NCBI GenBank assembly: GCA_028293405.1
Contig: JAQGOW010000018.1
Span: forward strand, 1-11,985
DNA from: Verrucomicrobiales bacterium
GTDB taxonomy: Bacteria > Verrucomicrobiota > Verrucomicrobiia > Limisphaerales > Palsa-1400
Reading direction: 5' to 3'
DNA: 11,985 nucleotides
Positions within the stretch are counted from its first letter, which is position 1; every line of letters starts with the position of its first letter. The position numbers and the translations under genes are program-made. The notes beneath the pieces are model-generated. The model was not told where the DNA came from. It searched no databases and worked only from the letters and a program-made list of their open reading frames with translations. This document shows positions 1 through 6,419 of the stretch, piece by piece.

Positions 1-411
1 GGCCAGGATTTATTAGCGCCTCCCAACGTCAAAGGTTGGGACGGCGGCCTAAGTTGGATTACCACCAACAATCTACTAACGCGCTACAATCAAGCCGCGT
101 TGCTGGTGATGGCCGAAAATAAAATGGAGCCAGAAGGACAAGGCGTCCAACGCGCTCTGTCACAACGCGCCGCCATGGTCGCGAGCCGTATGCACGCGGT
201 CGACGTCGATCGCATTGTGACCGAATCCGAACGCGCCGATAAATCGAAACTCGTCAGCACGCTCGAAAAACGCTTTTTGCAGGCAAGCCTTTCGAAAAAA
301 CAACGCGAGGCGTTGCAGAACTTTTTAGATTCACGCGGCACTTTGACCGACGACGATGTTCGTCACGCCATTCGCCTGATCATGTCGACGCCAGAATATC
401 AACTTACCTAA
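1..411 (+). CDS. DUF1800 family protein, C-terminal part (5' end outside window)
   Basis: The frame is open from the first base of the window and ends in TAA at 409-411, giving the last 136 residues of a longer protein. The fragment begins with the signature near the C-terminus of DUF1800 proteins (APPNVKGWDGG, fragment residues 6-16, followed by a Trp-Ile and an Arg-Tyr) and ends with MSTPEYQLT, also typical of the family. DUF1800 proteins are usually about 450-600 residues and exported, with no established biochemical role; they are very often encoded directly upstream of a DUF1501 gene, as here (4 nt gap). The methionine at base 100 lies inside the conserved domain and is not the true start. 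The signal peptide and N-terminal domain cannot be judged because they are outside the window. The family call is confident; the function is unknown. Confidence 0.88.
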   Translation, partial: GQDLLAPPNVKGWDGGLSWITTNNLLTRYNQAALLVMAENKMEPEGQGVQRALSQRAAMVASRMHAVDVDRIVTESERADKSKLVSTLEKRFLQASLSKKQREALQNFLDSRGTLTDDDVRHAIRLIMSTPEYQLT

Positions 412-415
412 CCCT

Positions 416-1741
416 ATGAAAACTGACGCGAAACTTTGCACACGACGGGATTTCCTACGCACCAGCGCCCTGGGCGGTGCGGTTGCCTGGACCATTCCGA
501 CCTTCCTCGCGAACACATTTGCCTCGCTCCATGCCGAAGCGAAGGACGCAAACAACATCGTCACGGGCAAGGACGGCACGATTCTGGTCGTCCTGCAAAT
601 GGCTGGCGGTAACGACGGCTTGAACACAGTCGTTCCCTACAGCAACGACTACTACAAGAAAGCGCGTAAACGCATTGGTCTGGATGGCAAGTCGGTCCTG
701 AAAATCAACGATGAGATCGGTCTGCATCCGAACCTCACTGGGTTCAAAGAGCTCTATGACGCCGGCAGTCTCGGTGTCGTGCAAGGTATCGGATATCCGA
801 ACCCGAATCGCTCCCATTTCCGCTCAACGGAAATCTGGCAAACGGCCAGTGACGCTGACAGAAACGAAAGTTACGGTTGGATTGGCCGTTACTTCGATAA
901 CGCCTGCAAAGGCGCGGACCCGACGGTCGGCGTCAACATCGGTCGGCAAATGCCCCAGGCATTTTCGTCATCGCATCCGAGAGGCGTCAGTCTCGACAGC
1001 CCGAAGAATTATCGCTTCGTCAGCAGTGAACACGCCAAGCGCGGCGAGATGGATTCCGAAGAACGCTCTTATCGCGAAATGAACGGGCTCGAGCAACAGA
1101 TGGACGCCGATGGCGGAAGCATTGGCGCTGTCGCCGGTCCAACCAAACACGTTGGTTCGCCCCTGGATTTTATCGAACGCACTGCGCTTGATGCGCAAAT
1201 CAGTTCCGACAAGATTTTGGCCATCAGCCGCAAGGTTGAGAGCCATGCGAAATATCCGCAATCCGAATTGGCTAATTCACTCAAGCTCGTTGCGCAACTC
1301 ATCGGCGGCGGTTTGCCGACGCGCATTTTCTACGTTTCGCAAGGCGGTTACGACACGCACTCGAATCAATTGAACGCACACGACCGTCTCATGCGCGACC
1401 TCGGTGATTCGGTCAAAGCGTTCATCGACGATTTGAAAGCGCAGGGGAATTTCCAACGCGTGATGGTGATGACCTTCAGCGAATTCGGCCGTCGCGTCGC
1501 TGAAAATGCGAACAACGGAACCGACCACGGCGCGGCCGCCCCGATGTTTGTCATCGGTGACAGGATCAAAGCCGGCCTGCTCGGCAAATATCCGAGCCTC
1601 GCGCCTGCGGATCTCGTGAATGGTGATCTCAAGTTCACGACTGATTTTCGGACAGTGTATGCTGCGGTATTGGAGAATTGGTTGAAGACAAAGAGCGAAC
1701 CGATTCTTGGCAAAAAGTTCACGCCATTGCCAATCGTTTAA
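416..1741 (+). CDS. DUF1501 family protein with twin-arginine signal
   Basis: This 441-residue protein is a member of the DUF1501 family (alkaline-phosphatase/sulfatase-like fold, function not established). Its N-terminus has a Tat signal: TRRDFLR at residues 9-15, then a hydrophobic stretch to about residue 40 (SLHA, then EA), so it is probably folded in the cytoplasm and exported. Family landmarks are GGNDGLNTVVPY (64-75), NRSHF (131-135), GGYDTHSNQ (310-318), SEFGRR (355-360), GTDHG (368-372) and DFRTVYAAVLENWL (410-423). Asp/His/Glu in these motifs resemble metal ligands of the alkaline phosphatase superfamily, but activity is not proven. The start at 416 comes 4 nt after the DUF1800 stop. 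No clear Shine-Dalgarno is visible, so coupled translation with DUF1800 is likely. Length and motif order look complete, with no frameshift. Confidence 0.93.
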   Translation: MKTDAKLCTRRDFLRTSALGGAVAWTIPTFLANTFASLHAEAKDANNIVTGKDGTILVVLQMAGGNDGLNTVVPYSNDYYKKARKRIGLDGKSVLKINDEIGLHPNLTGFKELYDAGSLGVVQGIGYPNPNRSHFRSTEIWQTASDADRNESYGWIGRYFDNACKGADPTVGVNIGRQMPQAFSSSHPRGVSLDSPKNYRFVSSEHAKRGEMDSEERSYREMNGLEQQMDADGGSIGAVAGPTKHVGSPLDFIERTALDAQISSDKILAISRKVESHAKYPQSELANSLKLVAQLIGGGLPTRIFYVSQGGYDTHSNQLNAHDRLMRDLGDSVKAFIDDLKAQGNFQRVMVMTFSEFGRRVAENANNGTDHGAAAPMFVIGDRIKAGLLGKYPSLAPADLVNGDLKFTTDFRTVYAAVLENWLKTKSEPILGKKFTPLPIV

Positions 1742-1785
1742 CATTTGTTCTTGTCAAAGCAGCGATGTCAGCGAGACCTTGCGTT

Positions 1786-2973
1786 ATGAATCGCGTCATC
1801 GCATTGCTTTTGCTTTCGGCCTGCCTGGTCTCCGCTCAAACGCGGTCGATCGGCAAAGACCCGGTCAGTGGTCTGGCTCAAGCCGTCATTGTCGAAGGCG
1901 CGCCGTTGATTCACACCGCTCAATTTTTGCCAATTGATCGCAAAGGCGAATTGGTCGCCCAAGGTGATGCCGCCAAACAAACCGCGCACGTCCTCGAGAA
2001 TCTCATCCAGGCTCTGAAAAGCGTCGCTCCCGGTGCGCAGATCGTGAAGCTAAATGTTTATCTGGCGAATGAATCCATTCTTCCTCAGGTTGAGAAAACG
2101 TTGCGAAAGCCGTTCGGTCGAAGCAATAAACCGGCTGTCAGCTTCGTCGTGACGCCGTTGCAAAATCCGGACGCTCTTGTCGCGATTGACGCCATCGCCG
2201 CCGATTTAAATCCGGCAGGGGAAATCAAGAACGTCAAACGTCTATTCTCTCCGTTTCTGGGAGGCTCGATGCAAGAAGCGCACATGGCCATCCTGCCAGT
2301 AGGCGCGGCGGTGTATATTTCTGGTCAGGCCAAGACGAACACGATGCTCGGAACCTCGACGCGCGCGACGCTGGAGAGCCTGAACACGACTTTGGAATTT
2401 CTGCGCCTGACGAAGAGCGACGTTGTGCAGGTGAAATGTTTTTTGACTCCGATGGTTGGAATCGAATCGGTAAAACACGAAATCCAAAATTTCTTTGCAC
2501 CAGACGTGACTCCGCCATGTGTCTTCGTGGAATGGACGACCGCCAATCCACAGCCAATCGAGATTGAACTGATTGCGCGATCGGAAGCGGCACCCGGCGA
2601 GGTTGATTATATCAATCCACCCGGCTCCGCGGTGTCAAAAGTTTATACCAAAGTAGTGCGTGTGGATCGCAGTGGCCGAATTTATTGTTCGGCTTTATAC
2701 GGTAACGATAATGACAAAACTGGCGGGGCGCAGATCAAAACAATCTTCAACGATCTCGGTGCAGTTTTGAAAAAAGCCGGAAGCGATTTCGATCACCTTG
2801 TGAAAGCGACCTATTTCGTCAGCACACCGGATGCGAGCAGTCAGTTGAATGTTCTGCGTCCAAATTATCTTAAGCCCGATCGCCCTCCCGCCGCTTCGAA
2901 GGCAATGGTCAAATCCGTGGGTGTTCCCGGCAAGACTGTAACTGTCGATATGATCGCGATCTCCGCGCCCTAA
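1786..2973 (+). CDS. Exported protein with three tandem RidA (YjgF/YER057c/UK114)-like domains
   Basis: I do not know a named gene for this. From the ATG at 1786 the product is 395 residues and starts with a signal peptide (MNRVIALLLLSACLVSAQ). LSAC fits a lipobox with Cys13, but VSA-Q also fits signal peptidase I. Three RidA-like segments follow: about 33-141, 160-266 and 280-393. Each has the family pattern of a hydrophobic strand ending in a small-residue turn (HTAQF, YISGQAK, YCSALYG), a helix (HVLENLIQAL, ESLNTTLEFL, NDLGAVLKKAG), a K-x-x-x-[YF] strand (KLNVYL, KCFLTP, KATYFV) and a final hydrophobic strand. E. coli RidA Arg105, which binds the imino-acid carboxylate, corresponds to Val118, Cys245 and Ala370 by my alignment, so canonical imine deaminase activity is doubtful. 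The frame is open upstream to ATGs at 1678 and 1765, but only 1786 gives a signal peptide right at the N-terminus. It starts 44 nt after the DUF1501 stop and is probably co-transcribed. Confidence 0.8.
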   Translation: MNRVIALLLLSACLVSAQTRSIGKDPVSGLAQAVIVEGAPLIHTAQFLPIDRKGELVAQGDAAKQTAHVLENLIQALKSVAPGAQIVKLNVYLANESILPQVEKTLRKPFGRSNKPAVSFVVTPLQNPDALVAIDAIAADLNPAGEIKNVKRLFSPFLGGSMQEAHMAILPVGAAVYISGQAKTNTMLGTSTRATLESLNTTLEFLRLTKSDVVQVKCFLTPMVGIESVKHEIQNFFAPDVTPPCVFVEWTTANPQPIEIELIARSEAAPGEVDYINPPGSAVSKVYTKVVRVDRSGRIYCSALYGNDNDKTGGAQIKTIFNDLGAVLKKAGSDFDHLVKATYFVSTPDASSQLNVLRPNYLKPDRPPAASKAMVKSVGVPGKTVTVDMIAISAP

Positions 2974-2988
2974 TTCAGTGGCGAAGCG
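2974..2988. other. 15-bp gap between convergent genes
   Basis: The RidA-like gene (stop TAA 2971-2973) and the MFS gene on the other strand (stop 2989-2991) converge with only 15 bases between them. I see no hairpin plus T-tract here, so any transcription terminator would have to lie inside one of the coding ends. Confidence 0.7.
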
Positions 2989-4221
2989 TTAAGGAGACGC
3001 CGCTGCCGATTCTGTTGCAGGTTTTGGAATGTGCGTGAGATAGACTGTGGTAATTAATCCAGTCACCAAGGACAACACCCCGCAGGTCACATATGGCACG
3101 GCGACGTGCTTTTCGAAAAGACTCGTGGCGAAAACAGGGCCGAGAATACGCGCAAGACTGCCGACACCTTGAGCGACGCCAATGTTCGTGCCTTGTTCGT
3201 GCGCGGCGGTCAGTTGCGAAATCATACCGAACACGGGCGGACGCGTGAGACTGGAGCCAATCGAAAAAATCGCGAGGCCGACATAGAGCCAAAACCAGGT
3301 GGTGATGAACGGTAGTATCGCGATGCCGATAGCAGCAATGAAGAGGCTCGACGCGATCAGTTTTGGTTCACCGATTTTTTTGACCATGCGTCCAATACCG
3401 CCGCCTTGGACCAACGCGCCGACGACACCGCAATAGACGATGAGCAGAGCGATTCTGGACAGACCTGGTCCAGTGGTCGTATCTATATTGAAGTTGCGCA
3501 TGACCAAAAGACCGATCGTGCTTTCGAAACAGGTGAAACAAAACGTTGCGAGGAAGAATATCGCGATGAGCAGGTTCAAACGCGGAGTGCTCAAGGTGTG
3601 CATCCATTGAGCAAGGTGCGGTCGTTGCGGCACGTGCTCTTCCATGTTGGGCTTCCAACTTTCAGGCAAGCGCGTATAGGCCCAAATAAAATTTATCGCG
3701 CAAAGAAATGCAGCAACCCAACCCGGGGCGGTTACGCCAAAATAGCGAGTGGCACCAGCGCCGAGGGCAGGGCCGAGAATAAATCCCAAACCGAACGCCA
3801 TCCCGATTAAACCCATGCGCGCCGAGCGTTGGTCAGCGGGAGTGATGTCGGCAATATACGCTTGCGCTACGGTGATATTCGCTCCGCAAATTCCGGCAAA
3901 AGCGCGCGACAGCAGCAGTACCCACAACGCGAGTTGATGATTTTGCAGCGAGGAGCCGAACGCAAAAATGACGTAGGAAAGCGTCGCGCAAAATGTGCTG
4001 CCCAAGAGCACGGGGCGTCGACCGATGCGATCAGAGACGCGCCCCCAAATTGGCGCGAAGATAAACTGCATGAGCGAATACGACGCGATGATTGCACCGA
4101 TCATCAAACCGCTCGCGCCAAAGTTTTTGGAGTAAACCGGGATGAGCGGCAGGATGAGGCCGAAGCCGATCAGGTCGATCAGCACGGTTATAAAAATAAT
4201 GAATATAGATGGCTTCTTCAC
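2989..4221 (-). CDS. MFS efflux transporter, TetA-like DHA1 family
   Basis: This 410-residue inner-membrane protein has the hydrophobicity of a 12-helix major facilitator. Landmarks are the TetA-like first helix (IDLIGFGLILPLIP, residues 15-28, with Asp16), motif A in the loop after helix 2 (GRVSDRIGRRP, 60-70), Arg106 of motif B in LSRAFAG, and antiporter motif C in helix 5 (GLGFILGPALGAG, about 144-156). A cytoplasmic central loop lies near 185-212. These point to proton-driven drug or metabolite export; TetA-like homologues have varied substrates, so tetracycline resistance should not be assumed. The start is GTG at 4219-4221; an in-frame TAG two codons upstream excludes a longer protein. 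No good Shine-Dalgarno is visible. It lies 95 nt downstream of tolC on the same strand and is plausibly part of the tetR-tolC unit. Confidence 0.9.
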   Translation of the reverse strand: MKKPSIFIIFITVLIDLIGFGLILPLIPVYSKNFGASGLMIGAIIASYSLMQFIFAPIWGRVSDRIGRRPVLLGSTFCATLSYVIFAFGSSLQNHQLALWVLLLSRAFAGICGANITVAQAYIADITPADQRSARMGLIGMAFGLGFILGPALGAGATRYFGVTAPGWVAAFLCAINFIWAYTRLPESWKPNMEEHVPQRPHLAQWMHTLSTPRLNLLIAIFFLATFCFTCFESTIGLLVMRNFNIDTTTGPGLSRIALLIVYCGVVGALVQGGGIGRMVKKIGEPKLIASSLFIAAIGIAILPFITTWFWLYVGLAIFSIGSSLTRPPVFGMISQLTAAHEQGTNIGVAQGVGSLARILGPVFATSLFEKHVAVPYVTCGVLSLVTGLITTVYLTHIPKPATESAAASP

Positions 4222-4265
4222 GTTCTACGCTGAGGGGGGAATTTAATGGGTACTCGGCAAAGCAC

Positions 4266-4300
4266 AATGCGATTTACGATTTATGAATTGCGATTTACGA
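4266..4300. repeat. Degenerate heptanucleotide tandem repeat (5 units)
   Basis: Read on the plus strand the 35 bases divide into five consecutive 7-mers: AATGCGA, TTTACGA, TTTATGA, ATTGCGA, TTTACGA, consensus TTTACGA. The next seven bases (GTGCCGA) keep the CGA ending and may be a decayed sixth unit. A 12-base exact direct repeat (TGCGATTTACGA) occurs at 4268-4279 and 4289-4300. It lies between the tolC stop and the MFS start. Such short tandem heptamers recall the STRR sequences of cyanobacteria; I cannot say whether this one is repeated elsewhere in the genome. Confidence 0.65.
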
Positions 4301-4316
4301 GTGCCGAAACGGAGCT

Positions 4317-5663
4317 TTAGTCCTTCTGCAAATCTTCACCGATGGCGCGCAGGAGGCGTGAGCGTGCGACCGAATAATCGTGCAGCGCTTGCACCTGAGT
4401 GGTGCGTGCATTGGTGAGCGACGTTTGCGCGTTCAGCACATCCAATTGCGTGGCGCTGCCTGCTTGCATGCGTGCTTCCGCCAATCGCAACGCTTCCTCC
4501 GCCTGTTCCTGAACTTTCTTTTGTGATTCGAGAACTTCCCTTGCATTCTGGAATTGCGAGTAGGCGGTGCGAACTTCCAATTCGATCTGGCGCTGCTCGT
4601 CCTGCAAATCAACCAATACGCGTTCGTGACGGGCTTCGGCTTCGATCACTCGACCGCGAGTGAGTCCACCGTCCCACGGCGACCACGATAAATTCACGCC
4701 CGCTTCCCAACCGTGCAGGTCGCGAGCCAAATCATCAGTGAATGTCGGGCTCCGGAATTGATAACCACCGAAGGCCTGCAGGGTCGGCCTATATCCGGCG
4801 CGCGAAGTGACGATGTCTTCGTGACGCAAGCGTTCGGCTTTGCGCAACGCGGCGATATCAGAACGTTGTTCGAGAGCACGACCCACGGCACTGGCGAGTT
4901 CCACATCGACAGGGGTTGGCTCCAGTTTGTCGGTCAACTCCAGCGGAATGTCTTCAACAACGCCGCGCGGCAAAGTCAAACCGAGCAAATTGACGAGATT
5001 GTTTTTTGAAATGCGATACTGGTTGCGAGCGGTGATCAATCGTGGACGCTCGTTGGCGAGTTCAACCTCGGCGCGCAGGACATCGAAACGCGGAACGGTG
5101 CCGGCCTGATAGCGCCGCTGCACATCCTGGAGTTCGTTCGAGAGCAAATTGACCGATGCTTCCTGAACGACGATCAGTTGTTGCGCGAGCAGGACATCGT
5201 CATAGGCGATACGCGTCGCGAGCAACGATTCTTCGACGGTGGCGCGAAAATTAAGCACGGCCTGTTCGCGCGTTAACTTTGCCGCTCGCAGCGAAGATGT
5301 GATTCTGCCGCCGTTATAGATTGGTTGCTGAACTTGCGCGTCGGCTTGCCAACTTTGGTTCGGAAGGGTGAAGACGTTCGATGAGCCGGGAAACGATTCG
5401 TTTACCAACGTAGATTGTTTGGCGTTGTAAAATCCGTTGATCGCAACACGCGGCATTGCGGCGGAACGCAATTGCATTTCGACGCCGTGCGTGGCCCGCA
5501 AATCGGCACGACCGCGGAGGATGGTGCTGTTCTGGCGCATCGCGATCTCGACCGCGTCGTGTCGCGAGAGTGGGCGTTCCAAAACGGTGGTTGTGGACGC
5601 GTTGGTCTGCGCAAAGGCGCAGAAGTTCAGGCAGACGGCGGCACAGGTGAGCAGTAGTTTCAT
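4317..5663 (-). CDS. TolC-family outer membrane efflux protein
   Basis: The 448-residue product is a TolC/OEP outer-membrane channel that would form the exit duct of a trimeric efflux machine. A signal peptide occupies about residues 1-19 (MKLLLTCAAVCLNFCAFAQ). The two structural repeats of the family are clear: RYQAGTVPRFDVLRAEVEL...LVNLLG (184-228) and RMQAGSATQLDVLNAQTSL...RLLRAIG (398-441), each with the Gly-Thr/Ser plus LxVLxAxxxL helix. Beta-barrel segments include QQPIYNGGR (112-120) and SWSPWDGGLTRGRV (326-339), and the helices between are coiled-coil-like. The frame stays open to an ATG at 5804, but that would run back through tetR. The ATG at 5661-5663 begins directly at the signal peptide and overlaps the tetR stop as ATGA. 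No partner adaptor (HlyD type) is adjacent; the next gene is an MFS pump. Confidence 0.93.
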   Translation of the reverse strand: MKLLLTCAAVCLNFCAFAQTNASTTTVLERPLSRHDAVEIAMRQNSTILRGRADLRATHGVEMQLRSAAMPRVAINGFYNAKQSTLVNESFPGSSNVFTLPNQSWQADAQVQQPIYNGGRITSSLRAAKLTREQAVLNFRATVEESLLATRIAYDDVLLAQQLIVVQEASVNLLSNELQDVQRRYQAGTVPRFDVLRAEVELANERPRLITARNQYRISKNNLVNLLGLTLPRGVVEDIPLELTDKLEPTPVDVELASAVGRALEQRSDIAALRKAERLRHEDIVTSRAGYRPTLQAFGGYQFRSPTFTDDLARDLHGWEAGVNLSWSPWDGGLTRGRVIEAEARHERVLVDLQDEQRQIELEVRTAYSQFQNAREVLESQKKVQEQAEEALRLAEARMQAGSATQLDVLNAQTSLTNARTTQVQALHDYSVARSRLLRAIGEDLQKD

Positions 5664-6307
5664 TTGCGTTGTGCCTTGGCTTTTAAACCCGCTAACGAAA
5701 ATGCGGTGATGTGGTCGGCCAGTTTGTCGATTTCCGGTCCGGTTGCTTTGAATTTCGGATACAAGCGCAAGATGGCCTCGCGACAGTGATGGTAGAAGAC
5801 GCATTGGCTGACGATGCTGAACTCGGATTCACGGATGGAATCCTCTGTCGCATTCACACCGAGCAAAGAGCGAACGATGTCACGAACACGTTTTGACAGG
5901 GGCTTCATCCGTTCGTCAATGACGATATCTATCGCGCTCGTCGGTTCGACCATTTCGCGTGCAATTAGTTTGCCGTCCCAGGCAAGCGGGCTGCGTTCGA
6001 GCAACTGAGTTAAAAATGATCGGACAAAGATCTTCAATTGTTCTTCGGGCGAGTTGGAATCGTTCGGGCGCGAGAGATCGGGATTGGCCTCGTTACTGCG
6101 TTCGTGCGCGTAACGCAGCACTGCAATATACAGCCTTTCTTTGTCCCCAAAATGATAGTGAATGGAGGCAACGTTTGCCCCGGCGCGCAAGCAGATTTCC
6201 CGAACCGTGGCCGCGCGATAACCGTGTTCCGCAAACACCTGTCCAGCAGCTTCCAATAGCTGCTGCCGGGTGCGTGTTTGGGAGGTATCCGATTTAAGCG
6301 CAACCAT
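5660..6307 (-). CDS. TetR-family transcriptional regulator, CecR (YbiH)-like
   Basis: This 215-residue protein is a TetR repressor. The N-terminal DNA-binding domain spans about 11-60, with the recognition helix-turn-helix near 34-53 (TVREICLRAGANVASIHYHF). The C-terminal ligand and dimer domain carries features of the CecR/YbiH group (formerly DUF1956): WDGKLIAREMVEPTSAID (110-127) and EFSIVSQCVFYHHCREAIL (162-180). E. coli CecR controls export genes, and here the next two genes are a TolC channel and an MFS pump, so it probably represses the efflux operon it heads, released by an unknown ligand. The ATG at 6305-6307 is preceded by a promoter-like segment but no clear Shine-Dalgarno. Its TGA (5660-5662) overlaps the tolC ATG, so the two are translationally coupled. 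Confidence 0.92.
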   Translation of the reverse strand: MVALKSDTSQTRTRQQLLEAAGQVFAEHGYRAATVREICLRAGANVASIHYHFGDKERLYIAVLRYAHERSNEANPDLSRPNDSNSPEEQLKIFVRSFLTQLLERSPLAWDGKLIAREMVEPTSAIDIVIDERMKPLSKRVRDIVRSLLGVNATEDSIRESEFSIVSQCVFYHHCREAILRLYPKFKATGPEIDKLADHITAFSLAGLKAKAQRK

Positions 6308-6316
6308 GGAAATTCA

Positions 6317-6343
6317 ATCTTAAACACGCATTTAAATTGTCAA
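6317..6343 (-). promoter_or_regulatory. Candidate tetR promoter with possible operator
   Basis: On the minus strand a perfect -35 hexamer TTGACA (6338-6343) is followed 15 nt later by TAAGAT (6317-6322), a weak -10, 9 nt before the tetR ATG. Between and overlapping them is a perfect inverted repeat, TTAAA-6 nt-TTTAA (6320-6335). TetR regulators commonly bind such palindromes over their own promoter, so autoregulation is plausible. The short spacer and the closeness of the -10 to the start codon, which would leave almost no leader, make the exact promoter call uncertain. Confidence 0.35.
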
Positions 6344-6419
6344 CGGCTAAAAAAGATTTGATTGGCGGCGGCAACCTGCCACAGTCATGACGCTTGCGGA
6401 ATCGTGAGCAAATTTTTCA
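6344..6419. other. Rest of the divergent intergenic region
   Basis: These bases lie between the tetR promoter candidate and the start of the exported protein at 6420. They should hold the promoter for the rightward gene, but I find no convincing -35/-10 pair or Shine-Dalgarno and no hairpin. Confidence 0.4.

Noticed and set aside
1277..1744. A 155-residue minus-strand frame under the DUF1501 gene
   Set aside because: It overlaps conserved DUF1501 motifs entirely and has no own signal or family resemblance.
1678..1785. Earlier starts (1678 or 1765) for the RidA-like protein
   Set aside because: They would bury the signal peptide behind 36 or 7 residues and 1678 overlaps DUF1501; neither has a better ribosome-binding site.
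2960..3005. Search for a terminator between the RidA-like and MFS genes
   Set aside because: No stem with a following T-run is visible in the 15-base gap or the adjacent coding ends.
2989..4221. Calling the MFS gene a tetracycline resistance determinant (tetA)
   Set aside because: The motifs are shared by many DHA1 exporters of different substrates and the regulator is CecR-like, not the classical TetR of tetA loci.
3829..4233. A 134-residue plus-strand frame within the MFS gene region
   Set aside because: It is the complement of transmembrane helix codons, is rich in Arg/Gln/Asp with no recognisable motif, and the MFS frame is strongly supported.
4222..4316. Heptamer repeat region considered as a CRISPR array or attachment site
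   Set aside because: Units are 7 bases with no spacers and no integrase or cas gene is nearby, so it is an ordinary short tandem repeat.
5664..5804. A 47-residue N-terminal extension of the TolC protein starting at 5804
   Set aside because: It would run through the tetR coding end and place residues before a perfect signal peptide; the ATGA overlap start at 5663 is better.
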